Assembly (NCBI GenBank): GCA_050946655.1
Contig: JBMNVE010000047.1
Span: 1 to 14,040, forward strand
Length of the DNA stretch: 14,040 nt
From: JAXGRD01 sp050946655
GTDB lineage: Bacteria > Bacillota > Clostridia > Peptostreptococcales > Anaerovoracaceae
Reading direction: 5' to 3'
How positions within the stretch are numbered: the first letter of the stretch is position 1; every line of letters starts with the position of its first letter. The notes beneath the pieces were generated by a model. The model made no database searches, was not told the origin of the DNA, and saw only the letters and a list, made by a program, of their open reading frames with translations. This document shows, in pieces, positions 1-6,693 of this stretch. The position numbers and the translations under genes were made by a program.

Positions 1-136
1 TTACGTGAGGCAGTTTTGGCATGTTCATTTTCATGGATACCGAGGCAGATTCCAATATCTCTCCGTTTTGTATCCGGTTCATATCACAAAAAATATTCTG
101 CTTGGCTATTTGCGGAAACTCAAATCCCATAGCGTG

Positions 137-165
137 TTGATTCCTTTGTATAAATGGGGTATAAT
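137..165 (+). promoter_or_regulatory. Sigma-A-type promoter, TTGATT-17-TATAAT
   Basis: A -35 element TTGATT (137-142) and a perfect -10 TATAAT (160-165) are separated by 17 bases, the ideal spacing for the housekeeping sigma factor. Transcription would start near 172 and run towards the structured RNA at 243-383 and then panB. No convincing protein gene starts just downstream, so the product is either a non-coding RNA or a long leader. It is one of the best-matching promoters in the window. Confidence 0.6.
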
Positions 166-223
166 GCAGTTAGTGGAAAAAATATAGACATATATTTGCA
201 AAAAATTCCTGAATTGTGCGTTA

Positions 224-243
224 AGGTTGTCATAATTCAACCT
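224..243. repeat. Inverted repeat around a -10 element
   Basis: AGGTTG (224-229) and CAACCT (238-243) are perfect 6-base inverted arms with an 8-base centre that contains CATAAT. A second, overlapping inverted pair is GAATTGTG (211-218) with CATAATTC (231-238), eight pairs including one G-T. The two pairings exclude each other in RNA. As DNA, the first could be a repressor operator over the -10; as RNA from the 137-165 promoter, either could be a hairpin. The sequence does not decide between these. Confidence 0.4.
228..236 (+). promoter_or_regulatory. Extended -10 promoter candidate
   Basis: TG (228-229), one base, then CATAAT (231-236) matches the extended -10 pattern, which can work without a good -35. 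No good -35 hexamer lies 16-18 bases upstream. Predicted initiation near 243 coincides with the first base of the outermost possible helix of the RNA fold at 243-383, which is why it is listed. Confidence 0.35.
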
Positions 244-383
244 ACAAATTGACATTGGGATCTTGATGTTCGCAGCCTATGTCAAGCCTCCTCAGAGAGG
301 ACGACAGAAGCGGAAATATGGAACCCCCCTGGGAAACCTAGGGCGTGAATTAGACACCTGACGGCACTTCGGGATTTTTTGTA
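243..383 (+). ncRNA. Structured RNA, possibly 6S-like (SsrS)
   Basis: A long closing stem forms between 260-275 and 358-375, with A361 bulged and a few mismatches. It can extend through TACAAA (243-248) with TTTGTA (378-383). Inside are a hairpin at 280-306 (TGTC/GACA and CCTC/GAGG) and a hairpin at 327-343 (seven pairs, AAA loop) on the 3' side. The 5' strand GATGTTCGCA and the 3' strand CCTGACGGCACTTCGGGAT closely resemble the two strands of the closing stem of enterobacterial 6S RNA as I recall it, and a hairpin in the 3' half of the central bubble also fits. Against 6S: about 140 nt is short and the apical stem is small. A regulatory leader for panB is the main alternative. The fold is well supported; the family name is tentative. 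Confidence 0.45.
358..380 (+). terminator. T-run after the RNA closing stem
   Basis: The 3' strand of the closing stem runs directly into six T residues (375-380), so the closing helix could itself act as an intrinsic terminator. That would make the RNA a free-standing small RNA. If the stem were prevented from forming, transcription could continue into panB. The helix is interrupted by a bulge and mismatches, so efficiency is uncertain. Confidence 0.4.
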
Positions 384-419
384 TTCAGGGAAGAACGATA
401 AACCTTTTTTCGTATCAAC

Positions 420-448
420 TTGCAAAATGGACAGAACTGGGAGATAAT
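420..448 (+). promoter_or_regulatory. Candidate promoter for the panB operon
   Basis: TTGCAA (420-425) and GATAAT (443-448) are separated by 17 bases; initiation would be near 455, giving a leader of about 120 nt before panB. A second possible -10, TGG followed by CATAAT (455-460), lies just downstream but has no -35 at the right distance. Confidence 0.45.
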
Positions 449-574
449 GGTTGGCATAATAGAATCTTGGAATCAAACTTCAATGAGAGGCTATTCCGGC
501 CGAATATTTATTCGAAGAAAAAGAGTGAAGTCAATGCCGAACCAAGAGAGATCAGGATGACAGGAGGAAGAATC

Positions 575-1405
575 ATGGCAAAAATTACTACACTGAAAGT
601 ACAAGAAATGAAGGACAAGGGTGAGAAAATCAGTATGACCACGGCATACGACTATGCAACGGCCAGTGTTGTGGATAAAGCGGGTATCGAGATCGTCCTT
701 GTGGGGGATTCTCTGATGATGACCATCATGGGTGAGTCTTCTACGGTGCCTTGCACCATGGAGCAGATGATCCATCATATACAGGCGGTGGTGGCGGGTG
801 CGCCGAATCCGCTAATTGTCGGGGATTTGCCCTTTGGTTCCTATAACGTGTCCAAGGAGCAGGCCATCATGAATACCAATCGCATGGTCAAGGAAGGCCG
901 GTGTGATGTAGTCAAGCTTGAAGGCGGGGTGGAAATCGCAGAAACGGTCAAGGCTATCGTGGACTCGGGAACCCCTGTCATGGGGCATATCGGCTTGACA
1001 CCACAAACCTCCGCCAAGATGGGGGGATTCAAAGTGCAGGGAAAGGGAGAAGCTGCGGAATCGGTTTTAGAGGATGCATTGGCCATACAAGAGGCGGGAG
1101 CCTTTGCTATCGTTTTAGAGGGCATACCGGAAGCCTTGGGGACCTTGATCACTAAGAAATTGGACATCCCTACCATCGGCATCGGTGGCGGAAGATATAC
1201 CGACGGTCAGGTGTTGGTCTTCCACGATATGCTGGGGTTCTTTGATAAGTTTGTACCTAAATTTGTCAAACAGTATATGCAGCTCAATGAAGAGATTGTC
1301 AAGGCACTGGAAACCTACAAAGCGGAAGTCAAGAGCGGTGCCTTCCCCGAGGAAAAACACGTCTTTGGCGGAGTGACCGATGAAGAACTGAAGAGGCTGT
1401 ACTGA
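575..1405 (+). CDS. panB: 3-methyl-2-oxobutanoate hydroxymethyltransferase
   Basis: Ketopantoate hydroxymethyltransferase transfers a one-carbon unit from 5,10-methylenetetrahydrofolate to 2-oxoisovalerate, the first committed step to pantothenate, in the cytoplasm. The 276-residue length fits the family. Visible family residues are the Mg ligands D45 (LVGDSL) and D84 (GDLPFGSY), K114 (KLEGG) and catalytic E182 (VLEGIP), plus GHIGLTPQ (137-144) and DGQVLVFHDMLG (210-221). Some usually conserved positions differ: LVGDSL is followed by MMT rather than GMV, and GAG is GGG at 204-206, so a divergent member or paralogue is possible. The ATG at 575 is chosen because AGGAGGAAG lies just upstream; the frame is open further upstream without another site. 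The stop overlaps the panE start (TGATG). Confidence 0.92.
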   Translation: MAKITTLKVQEMKDKGEKISMTTAYDYATASVVDKAGIEIVLVGDSLMMTIMGESSTVPCTMEQMIHHIQAVVAGAPNPLIVGDLPFGSYNVSKEQAIMNTNRMVKEGRCDVVKLEGGVEIAETVKAIVDSGTPVMGHIGLTPQTSAKMGGFKVQGKGEAAESVLEDALAIQEAGAFAIVLEGIPEALGTLITKKLDIPTIGIGGGRYTDGQVLVFHDMLGFFDKFVPKFVKQYMQLNEEIVKALETYKAEVKSGAFPEEKHVFGGVTDEELKRLY

Positions 1406-2343
1406 TGAGGATCGTGATCATCGGTGCAGGAGCCATGGGCTGCCTCTACGGAGGCAAACTTTCTACAACTGAGGCCAATTCCGTTTCTCTACTGGATGTA
1501 TGGGAAGAGCATGTCGCTGCGATCAATAAAGGCGGGCTGTATATGGAAGAGGACGGTAAGCAGATTCACTACACGGGATTGCGGGCCTCTGTGGATCCAA
1601 AGGAAATCGGCCATGCGGACTTGGTCATCGTTTTTGTGAAATCCATCTTTACCGCTGAAGCGGTGCGGGACAATAAGGCGGTGTTCGGACCAAATACTGT
1701 GGCCTTAACATTGCAAAACGGGATAGGCAATGTGGATCAGATCGCAGAAGAGATCGGCATAGAAAACGTTATCGCAGGAACCACGGCCCACGGAGCAACT
1801 ATGCTGGGGCCTGGGCATGTGCGCCATGCAGGGTCCGGAAAGACCATCATCGGGGAACTTGACGGATCGGTGACGCCAAGGCTGGAAGCCATCAGAAATA
1901 CCCTCAACCTGGTAGGGATGGAGACGGCCATCTCCACCAATGTGATGGGCTTGGTCTGGGATAAACTATTGGTCAATGCGGGGATCAACGCCCTTACCGG
2001 CATCACCGGTTTGCAGAATGGACAGATATTGAACCATCCATCCTTACTTGATGTGATGGATATGGCGGTACTGGAAGGAGAGGCAGTGGCTCGTGCCAAG
2101 GGCGTGGCTGTAGGTGAAACTCATCCGGCCATCACCGCGACAGAGCATATTCGTGTAGTGGCACAGGCCACGTCGGCGAATCGGTCTTCCATGCTGCAGG
2201 ACATCCTGGGCGGAAAGAAAACGGAAATCGAGACCATCAACGGTGCCATCGTAGATGAAGGTAAGCGCCTTGGCGTTCCCACTCCGGTCAATCTGGTGTT
2301 GATGCAGTTGATTCGATTCTACGAGGAAAAAAGGGGAGATTGA
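1405..2343 (+). CDS. panE: 2-dehydropantoate 2-reductase
   Basis: Ketopantoate reductase makes (R)-pantoate from ketopantoate using NADPH, the step after PanB. At 312 residues it has the usual two-domain length. The N-terminal Rossmann motif GAGAMGCLYGG (7-17) binds the nucleotide; K79 and N105 (LQNGIG) are the usual cofactor and substrate contacts. In the C-terminal helical domain are the catalytic lysine K187 in VWDKLLVNAGINALTG, the SSMLQDI motif (261-267) and E274 in KKTEIETINGAIV. All expected catalytic residues appear intact. Its ATG shares one base with the panB stop, so the two are translationally coupled. The family includes reductases for other 2-oxo acids, but pairing with panB supports the pantoate assignment. 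Confidence 0.9.
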   Translation: MRIVIIGAGAMGCLYGGKLSTTEANSVSLLDVWEEHVAAINKGGLYMEEDGKQIHYTGLRASVDPKEIGHADLVIVFVKSIFTAEAVRDNKAVFGPNTVALTLQNGIGNVDQIAEEIGIENVIAGTTAHGATMLGPGHVRHAGSGKTIIGELDGSVTPRLEAIRNTLNLVGMETAISTNVMGLVWDKLLVNAGINALTGITGLQNGQILNHPSLLDVMDMAVLEGEAVARAKGVAVGETHPAITATEHIRVVAQATSANRSSMLQDILGGKKTEIETINGAIVDEGKRLGVPTPVNLVLMQLIRFYEEKRGD

Positions 2344-2344
2344 T

Positions 2345-3985
2345 ATGCTCACTGTTGCATTGGTCAACGGAAACATCATTACGGTGGAAGAAGATCAACC
2401 CACGGCTGAGGCAGTTGGCATTACCGGCAACTGTATTTCCTTTGTGGGTACCCATAAGGATATCCAAGAGAAGATTGGAAGGGAAACAGAAGTAATCGAC
2501 CTGAAAGGCAGAACCTTGATGCCGGGGATGATCGACAGCCATTATCATCCCATCTTAGGGGGGCTGATACAAGTAGGGATCGATTCTGCCATCATCAATA
2601 CGTTCAAGGAGAATTGTCCTTCCATTGGCCGGCTGCTGGAGATGATTCGGCAGGCGGCAAAATCAAAAAAACCGGGGGAGTGGATATCCATGATGGGGTA
2701 TGAGCCGTCTTATCTTGCCGGAGGTAGACATCCCACCATCGAAGAACTGGACCGGGCTGCTCCACATAATCCTGTCCACTGCATGCATGGGGGCGGACAT
2801 ATCTGCATGTACAATTCCCTTGCCCTTCAGCATCTGGGGATCTACGAAGGCGAGGATGCCAAAAAATTCCCTAAGGATGAGGTGGAGGTGGTGGATGGAA
2901 GGCTGACCGGCATGGTGAGAGGGCACACTCATTTCTTCTTGTGGTCAAAAGTCCATTATTCTCGTCGGGCGCAGACGGAAGCAGCCATGAGCTCCCAAAG
3001 GCATTGTTTGGAGAATGGGATCACTTCTATTCATGATTGCGGGGAGTTGGGGAAGACATCCTATCATATCATGCAGAAACTTTGCCGGAACGGGGAATTC
3101 CGCGTTCGTTCATACATGATGATCCACAGCATCTTCGGCAAACCCTTTTCCAAGGCGGAAAACGACCATTGGATGGCGCTGGGATTGATGAGCGGCTTGG
3201 GTGATGAAAGGTTCAAGATAGGCAGCAGTAAGTTTATGATCGATGGCGGTTCCGGCGGACCTTCCTGTTTGACCAGGAAGCCCTACTCCCATGACCCGAA
3301 TCTTCCCCGTGAAAAGGGATGGGAGAGAGCCGAAGTTGCCGCATATCTGAAAGAAATCAATGACGCTGAATGTCAGGCAACCGCACATGCCATCGGCGAC
3401 GGTGCGGTGGAATACATGGTTGAAGGCTATGAGAAGGCTTTTGCAACGGATCCGCGGCCGGATTTGAGGCACAGGATCGAACACTGCACCTTGGCGGATC
3501 GGGATTTGATCATGCGGATGAGCAGGATGAACATATGTCCCAGTGTCAATGTTGGACAGATCACCTTTCAAGGGGCCAACTACATGCGGTTTTACGGGCC
3601 GGAGAGGAACAAATATCTCTGTGCTCTTCGCACCATGCTTGATTCCGGGATCAAATGCTCTCTCCAAAGCGACTATCCCTCCGGGCCTGCCGGGCTTGCC
3701 CTGCTAGATGGCGCAGTGAACCGGTACGACCGGGTCAATGGGGTACAGTGTGATGAAACCCAAAAGATATCCCTCATGGAAGCAATTCGCTGTGCTACCC
3801 TATACGGCGCCTATGCGTCCTATGAGGAAGACAAGAAAGGCAGTATAAAGGTGGGGAAATTGGCTGATATCATTGTCCTCTCAGAAGACATCACCGCTAT
3901 GGATCCCATGGATCTGGATCGGGTGAAGGTGGATATGACCTTTATTGACGGTATCTTGGAATATGAGAGAAGACGTGAACAATAA
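2345..3985 (+). CDS. Amidohydrolase family 3 protein (YtcJ-like)
   Basis: A 546-residue metal-dependent hydrolase of the amidohydrolase superfamily. The N-terminal beta-sandwich leads into the barrel with the HxH motif H66/H68 (DSHYHP). Later barrel elements are KFMIDGG (K296), HAIGDGA (H348), HRIEHC (H380) and SDYPSG (D443), in the order seen in YtcJ/AepA-type enzymes. The C-terminal KVGKLADIIVL (502-512) closes the sandwich domain. No signal peptide is seen, so it is cytoplasmic. Substrates in this family vary widely (N-acyl amino acids, amides, ureas) and cannot be read from sequence. It starts two bases after the panE stop with AAGGGGAG six bases upstream of the ATG, so it belongs to the same operon. 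Hydrolysis of an imported amide or peptide is an inference from its neighbours. Confidence 0.85.
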   Translation: MLTVALVNGNIITVEEDQPTAEAVGITGNCISFVGTHKDIQEKIGRETEVIDLKGRTLMPGMIDSHYHPILGGLIQVGIDSAIINTFKENCPSIGRLLEMIRQAAKSKKPGEWISMMGYEPSYLAGGRHPTIEELDRAAPHNPVHCMHGGGHICMYNSLALQHLGIYEGEDAKKFPKDEVEVVDGRLTGMVRGHTHFFLWSKVHYSRRAQTEAAMSSQRHCLENGITSIHDCGELGKTSYHIMQKLCRNGEFRVRSYMMIHSIFGKPFSKAENDHWMALGLMSGLGDERFKIGSSKFMIDGGSGGPSCLTRKPYSHDPNLPREKGWERAEVAAYLKEINDAECQATAHAIGDGAVEYMVEGYEKAFATDPRPDLRHRIEHCTLADRDLIMRMSRMNICPSVNVGQITFQGANYMRFYGPERNKYLCALRTMLDSGIKCSLQSDYPSGPAGLALLDGAVNRYDRVNGVQCDETQKISLMEAIRCATLYGAYASYEEDKKGSIKVGKLADIIVLSEDITAMDPMDLDRVKVDMTFIDGILEYERRREQ

Positions 3986-3987
3986 TT

Positions 3988-4002
3988 ATGTTAACTTAAC
4001 AT
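3988..4002. repeat. 15-bp perfect palindrome before the OPT gene
   Basis: ATGTTAA-C-TTAACAT is a perfect 7-1-7 inverted repeat in the 65-base gap between the amidohydrolase stop and the OPT transporter, the longest gap in the operon. It is AT-rich and has no T-run, so it is not a standard terminator. A TATTAT (4012-4017) could serve as a -10 just downstream, which would place the palindrome at a -35 region as an operator. No good -35 is seen, so this is tentative. Confidence 0.4.
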
Positions 4003-4037
4003 GAGCAATCATATTATTCATTTATTCTTATTCTAAA

Positions 4038-4044
4038 AAGGAGG
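4038..4044 (+). promoter_or_regulatory. Strong ribosome binding site for the OPT gene
   Basis: AAGGAGG, six bases before the ATG at 4051, is an almost ideal Shine-Dalgarno sequence. It fixes the start and suggests the transporter is translated independently of the genes before it. Confidence 0.8.
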
Positions 4045-4050
4045 ACGGAG

Positions 4051-5712
4051 ATGTCACAACAAGAAAGAGGCGTGAAATACGCCACAAGTTTCCGGGAACA
4101 ACTGACAGTCCGAGGCATCATCATCGGCATCATCGGGGCCATCATCTTGACCATGAGCTCCATGTATGTTGCACTTAAACTTGGTGCACTGCCATGGCCT
4201 ATCATCTTTGTTGCCCTGGTGTCCATGTTCTTCCTGAAAATCTTCGGGAAGCTTGGAAGAGAAACCAACATCAATGAAATCAACGTGGCTCATACGGTGA
4301 TGAGTGCAGGCGCCATGACGGCGGGAGGCCTTGCCTTTACTTTGCCGGGCATATACATGCTCAATCCTCAGGCGACAGTAAGTTTGGCAAAGCTTCTGAT
4401 CATCGTTTTAGGGGGTGTCATCTTAGGGCTGATCTTTACGGCATTGATCAGAAAGTACTTTGTGGAAACCAAGCCCCTTGCCTATCCAATGGGCCAGGCT
4501 GCGGCAGAAACCCTAATGGTGGGGGATGAAGGGGGAAAGAAGTCGGCAACCCTGTTTACCTCTCTGGGGCTTGCTGCTGTATTTACATTACTGCGAGATT
4601 TAATCGCCACTTTTCCTAAAACCCTTCTCAGCAACAAGATGATGGCATACGGATCCTTGAGTGGGATCTGGCTATCTCCCATGCTCATTTCTGTGGGCTA
4701 CATCATCGGGCCGGTGGCCATCGGTGTATGGTTTTTAGGGGCCATCATCGGGGACTTCGGGATCTTGCTGGGGGGAACGGAAATGGGTCTGTGGGACGGT
4801 ACTGCTGCTGCGGCGATCAAATCTTCTCTCGGGATCGGCCTCATGGTGGGTACCGGTGTTGGGATCATCCTCAAGGGGATCTTGCCCAAGGCTAAAGAAA
4901 TTTTCGGACCCATGTTCTCCAAGAAGATGATCGGTCAGGGCTTTATGGACCTGAGATGGGCACCCATCGTTATGGTGCTTTTGGCAGCGATCTTTGCCAC
5001 CTTGACCGGTATGGGCGTCATCGCCAGCATCATCACCATCATCGGCGTATGGCTGGCTACTTCGATGTCCGCCCAGTGCGTGGGACAGTCGGGGATCAAC
5101 CCCATGGAGATCTTCGGCATCATCGTCCTCATTGCAGCTAAGGCGGTATCTTCTATCGGTCAGACGGAGATGTTTTTCGTGGCAGCCATTGTAGCCATTG
5201 CCTGCGGCCTTGCGGGAGATGTGATGAACGACTTTAAGGCAGGACATATCCTCAAGTCCGATCCAAAGGCCCAGTGGATAGGCGAAGCCATCGGCGGCCT
5301 CATCGGCGCCTTTGTAGCGGTAGGGGTTTTCTATGTCATCCTGACCGCATACGGGCCGACGGCCTTCGGTAATCCGGAGATGTTTGTAGCACCTCAAGCC
5401 GGTGCAGTAGCAGCAATGGTAGGGGGGATACCCAACTTAACGGCATTCCTTATCGGACTGGCAGTGGCCATCATTCTCTACTTTGTCAACTTCCCGGTGA
5501 TGACCTTAGGTCTTGGCGTGTATCTGCCTTTCTATCTATCCGCTACGGCTTTTATCGGCGGAGCACTGAAGTTTGTTGTGCAGAAGGCGGCTCCCGATTG
5601 GGATAAGAAGGGAACAGGGCTAATCATCGCTTCCGGCCTCCTCGGTGGTGAAGCGGTGATCGGTGTGATCATTGCATTGATCCAGGCAATCCCGGCTCTC
5701 ATTGCTATGTAG
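4051..5712 (+). CDS. OPT-family oligopeptide transporter
   Basis: A 553-residue polytopic membrane protein dominated by hydrophobic segments (roughly 13-16, beginning with residues 22-42). Family-type stretches include NINEINVAHTVMSAGAMTAGG (residues 73-93), the LAYPMGQAAAETL loop and SGINPMEIFGIIVLIAA around N350. OPT proteins are proton-driven importers of small peptides, modified peptides or metal chelates; the bacterial branch is mostly peptide-linked. It follows a hydrolase gene and is followed nine bases later by a peptidase gene, so import of a peptide that is then cleaved is a reasonable inference. Length is slightly short of many bacterial OPT members (600-700 residues), but start and end look natural. 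Substrate unknown. Confidence 0.85.
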   Translation: MSQQERGVKYATSFREQLTVRGIIIGIIGAIILTMSSMYVALKLGALPWPIIFVALVSMFFLKIFGKLGRETNINEINVAHTVMSAGAMTAGGLAFTLPGIYMLNPQATVSLAKLLIIVLGGVILGLIFTALIRKYFVETKPLAYPMGQAAAETLMVGDEGGKKSATLFTSLGLAAVFTLLRDLIATFPKTLLSNKMMAYGSLSGIWLSPMLISVGYIIGPVAIGVWFLGAIIGDFGILLGGTEMGLWDGTAAAAIKSSLGIGLMVGTGVGIILKGILPKAKEIFGPMFSKKMIGQGFMDLRWAPIVMVLLAAIFATLTGMGVIASIITIIGVWLATSMSAQCVGQSGINPMEIFGIIVLIAAKAVSSIGQTEMFFVAAIVAIACGLAGDVMNDFKAGHILKSDPKAQWIGEAIGGLIGAFVAVGVFYVILTAYGPTAFGNPEMFVAPQAGAVAAMVGGIPNLTAFLIGLAVAIILYFVNFPVMTLGLGVYLPFYLSATAFIGGALKFVVQKAAPDWDKKGTGLIIASGLLGGEAVIGVIIALIQAIPALIAM

Positions 5713-5721
5713 AGGTGAGAA

Positions 5722-6681
5722 ATGAAGGAAATCAAAATACAGGATATTAAAGGGATACAGGTGGGTCATGCCCAAGATACAGCCGGGGGCACCGGCTGCA
5801 CTGCTATCCTCTGCAAGGCCGGCGGGATTGCCGGTGTAGATGTGAGAGGAGGGGGCCCTGCCTCCCGGGAGACGGAGCTTCTGAAACCCGTCAACATGGT
5901 ACAGCAGATCCACTGTGTCATGCTCAGTGGCGGCAGTGCTTATGGGCTGGCGGCCGGAGACGGAGCCATGGCTTATCTGGAAGAGCGAAATGTTGGTTTT
6001 GATGTGGGGGTGGGTGTAGTGCCTATCGTCTGCGGGGCCTCTCTCTTTGACCTAGTGGTGGGAGATCCTAAGTCCAGACCGGATAAGGAAATGGGTTATG
6101 CCGCCTGCGTTGCAGCGGAAAGCAGGGAACCACAAGAGGGCAACGTCGGTGCAGGTACCGGTGCTTCTGTGGGGAAATTCTTGGGTCCGGACAGAATGAT
6201 GAAGAGCGGCCTTGGGATCTATGCCCTGCAGATCGGAGAAGTTCAGTGCGGCGCAGTGGTGGCGGTCAATGCCCTGGGGGATGTGGTGGACTACGATACA
6301 GGGAAGACCATTGCCGGCATCCTCACCCGGGACAAGAAAGGCCTGGACAGCACTAAGGAAATCATGTACGAGGAGATTGGTAAGGCAAGGAATGTTTTTT
6401 CGGGAAACACTACCTTGGGATGTATCGTGACCAATGCTAAGTTGACTAAAGACCAGGCAAATAAGCTGGCCTCCATTGCCCACAACGGCTATGCAAAGAC
6501 CATCAGCCCGGTACATACCTCAGCTGATGGGGATACGATTTTTGTATTGGCCACCGGAGAAGTGGAAGTGGGTCCCGACGCCCTGGGGGCTCTGGCTGTT
6601 GAGGTGATGGGAAGAGCTGTCAACAGGGCAGCCAGGAAGGCTGTATCCGCATACGGCCTGCCTGCAGCAAAGGAATTTTAG
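5722..6681 (+). CDS. P1 family (S58) peptidase, DmpA/NylC-type
   Basis: A 319-residue N-terminal-nucleophile amidase. These are made as one chain that cuts itself before a Ser or Thr, which then becomes the catalytic residue. The expected cut is between N229 and T230 in GNTTLGCIVTNAKL. Other family stretches are GVDVRGGGPASRET (38-51), LSGGSAYGLAAGDGAM (68-83), the VPIVCGASLFDL loop (100-111) and GNVGAGTGASVGK (140-152). Relatives include DmpA (aminopeptidase/D-esterase), BapA (beta-aminopeptidase, removes N-terminal beta-alanine) and NylC (6-aminohexanoate oligomer hydrolase). A Thr nucleophile is nearer NylC than the Ser enzymes DmpA and BapA, so substrate is open. No signal peptide. It is the last gene of the operon, with AGGTGAG before its ATG. 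Confidence 0.88.
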   Translation: MKEIKIQDIKGIQVGHAQDTAGGTGCTAILCKAGGIAGVDVRGGGPASRETELLKPVNMVQQIHCVMLSGGSAYGLAAGDGAMAYLEERNVGFDVGVGVVPIVCGASLFDLVVGDPKSRPDKEMGYAACVAAESREPQEGNVGAGTGASVGKFLGPDRMMKSGLGIYALQIGEVQCGAVVAVNALGDVVDYDTGKTIAGILTRDKKGLDSTKEIMYEEIGKARNVFSGNTTLGCIVTNAKLTKDQANKLASIAHNGYAKTISPVHTSADGDTIFVLATGEVEVGPDALGALAVEVMGRAVNRAARKAVSAYGLPAAKEF

Positions 6682-6693
6682 GAGCACTTAAGC

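Noticed and set aside
1..130. Minus-strand open frame from ATG at 130 running off the window start, with AGGAA about ten bases upstream
   Set aside because: Only 43 codons are visible, the same stretch is open in other frames, and the translation matches no family I recognise. It could be the 5' end of a real gene, but the evidence is too thin to list.
5..187. 60-codon plus-strand frame
   Set aside because: No ribosome binding site, overlaps the promoter at 137-165, and its composition is unlike the clear genes nearby.
243..383. Known vitamin or metabolite riboswitch such as TPP, FMN, cobalamin, SAM, THF or guanidine
   Set aside because: The conserved cores of these classes as I know them are not present. 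The panB-linked pan motif could not be excluded because I cannot recall its consensus precisely.
467..574. Upstream extension of panB to an ATG at 467
   Set aside because: No ribosome binding site at 467, the extra residues do not resemble PanB, and AGGAGGAAG directly precedes the ATG at 575.
4735..5397. 220-codon minus-strand frame
   Set aside because: Antisense to the OPT transporter; His/Asp/Gly-rich translation typical of the reverse of membrane-protein codons.
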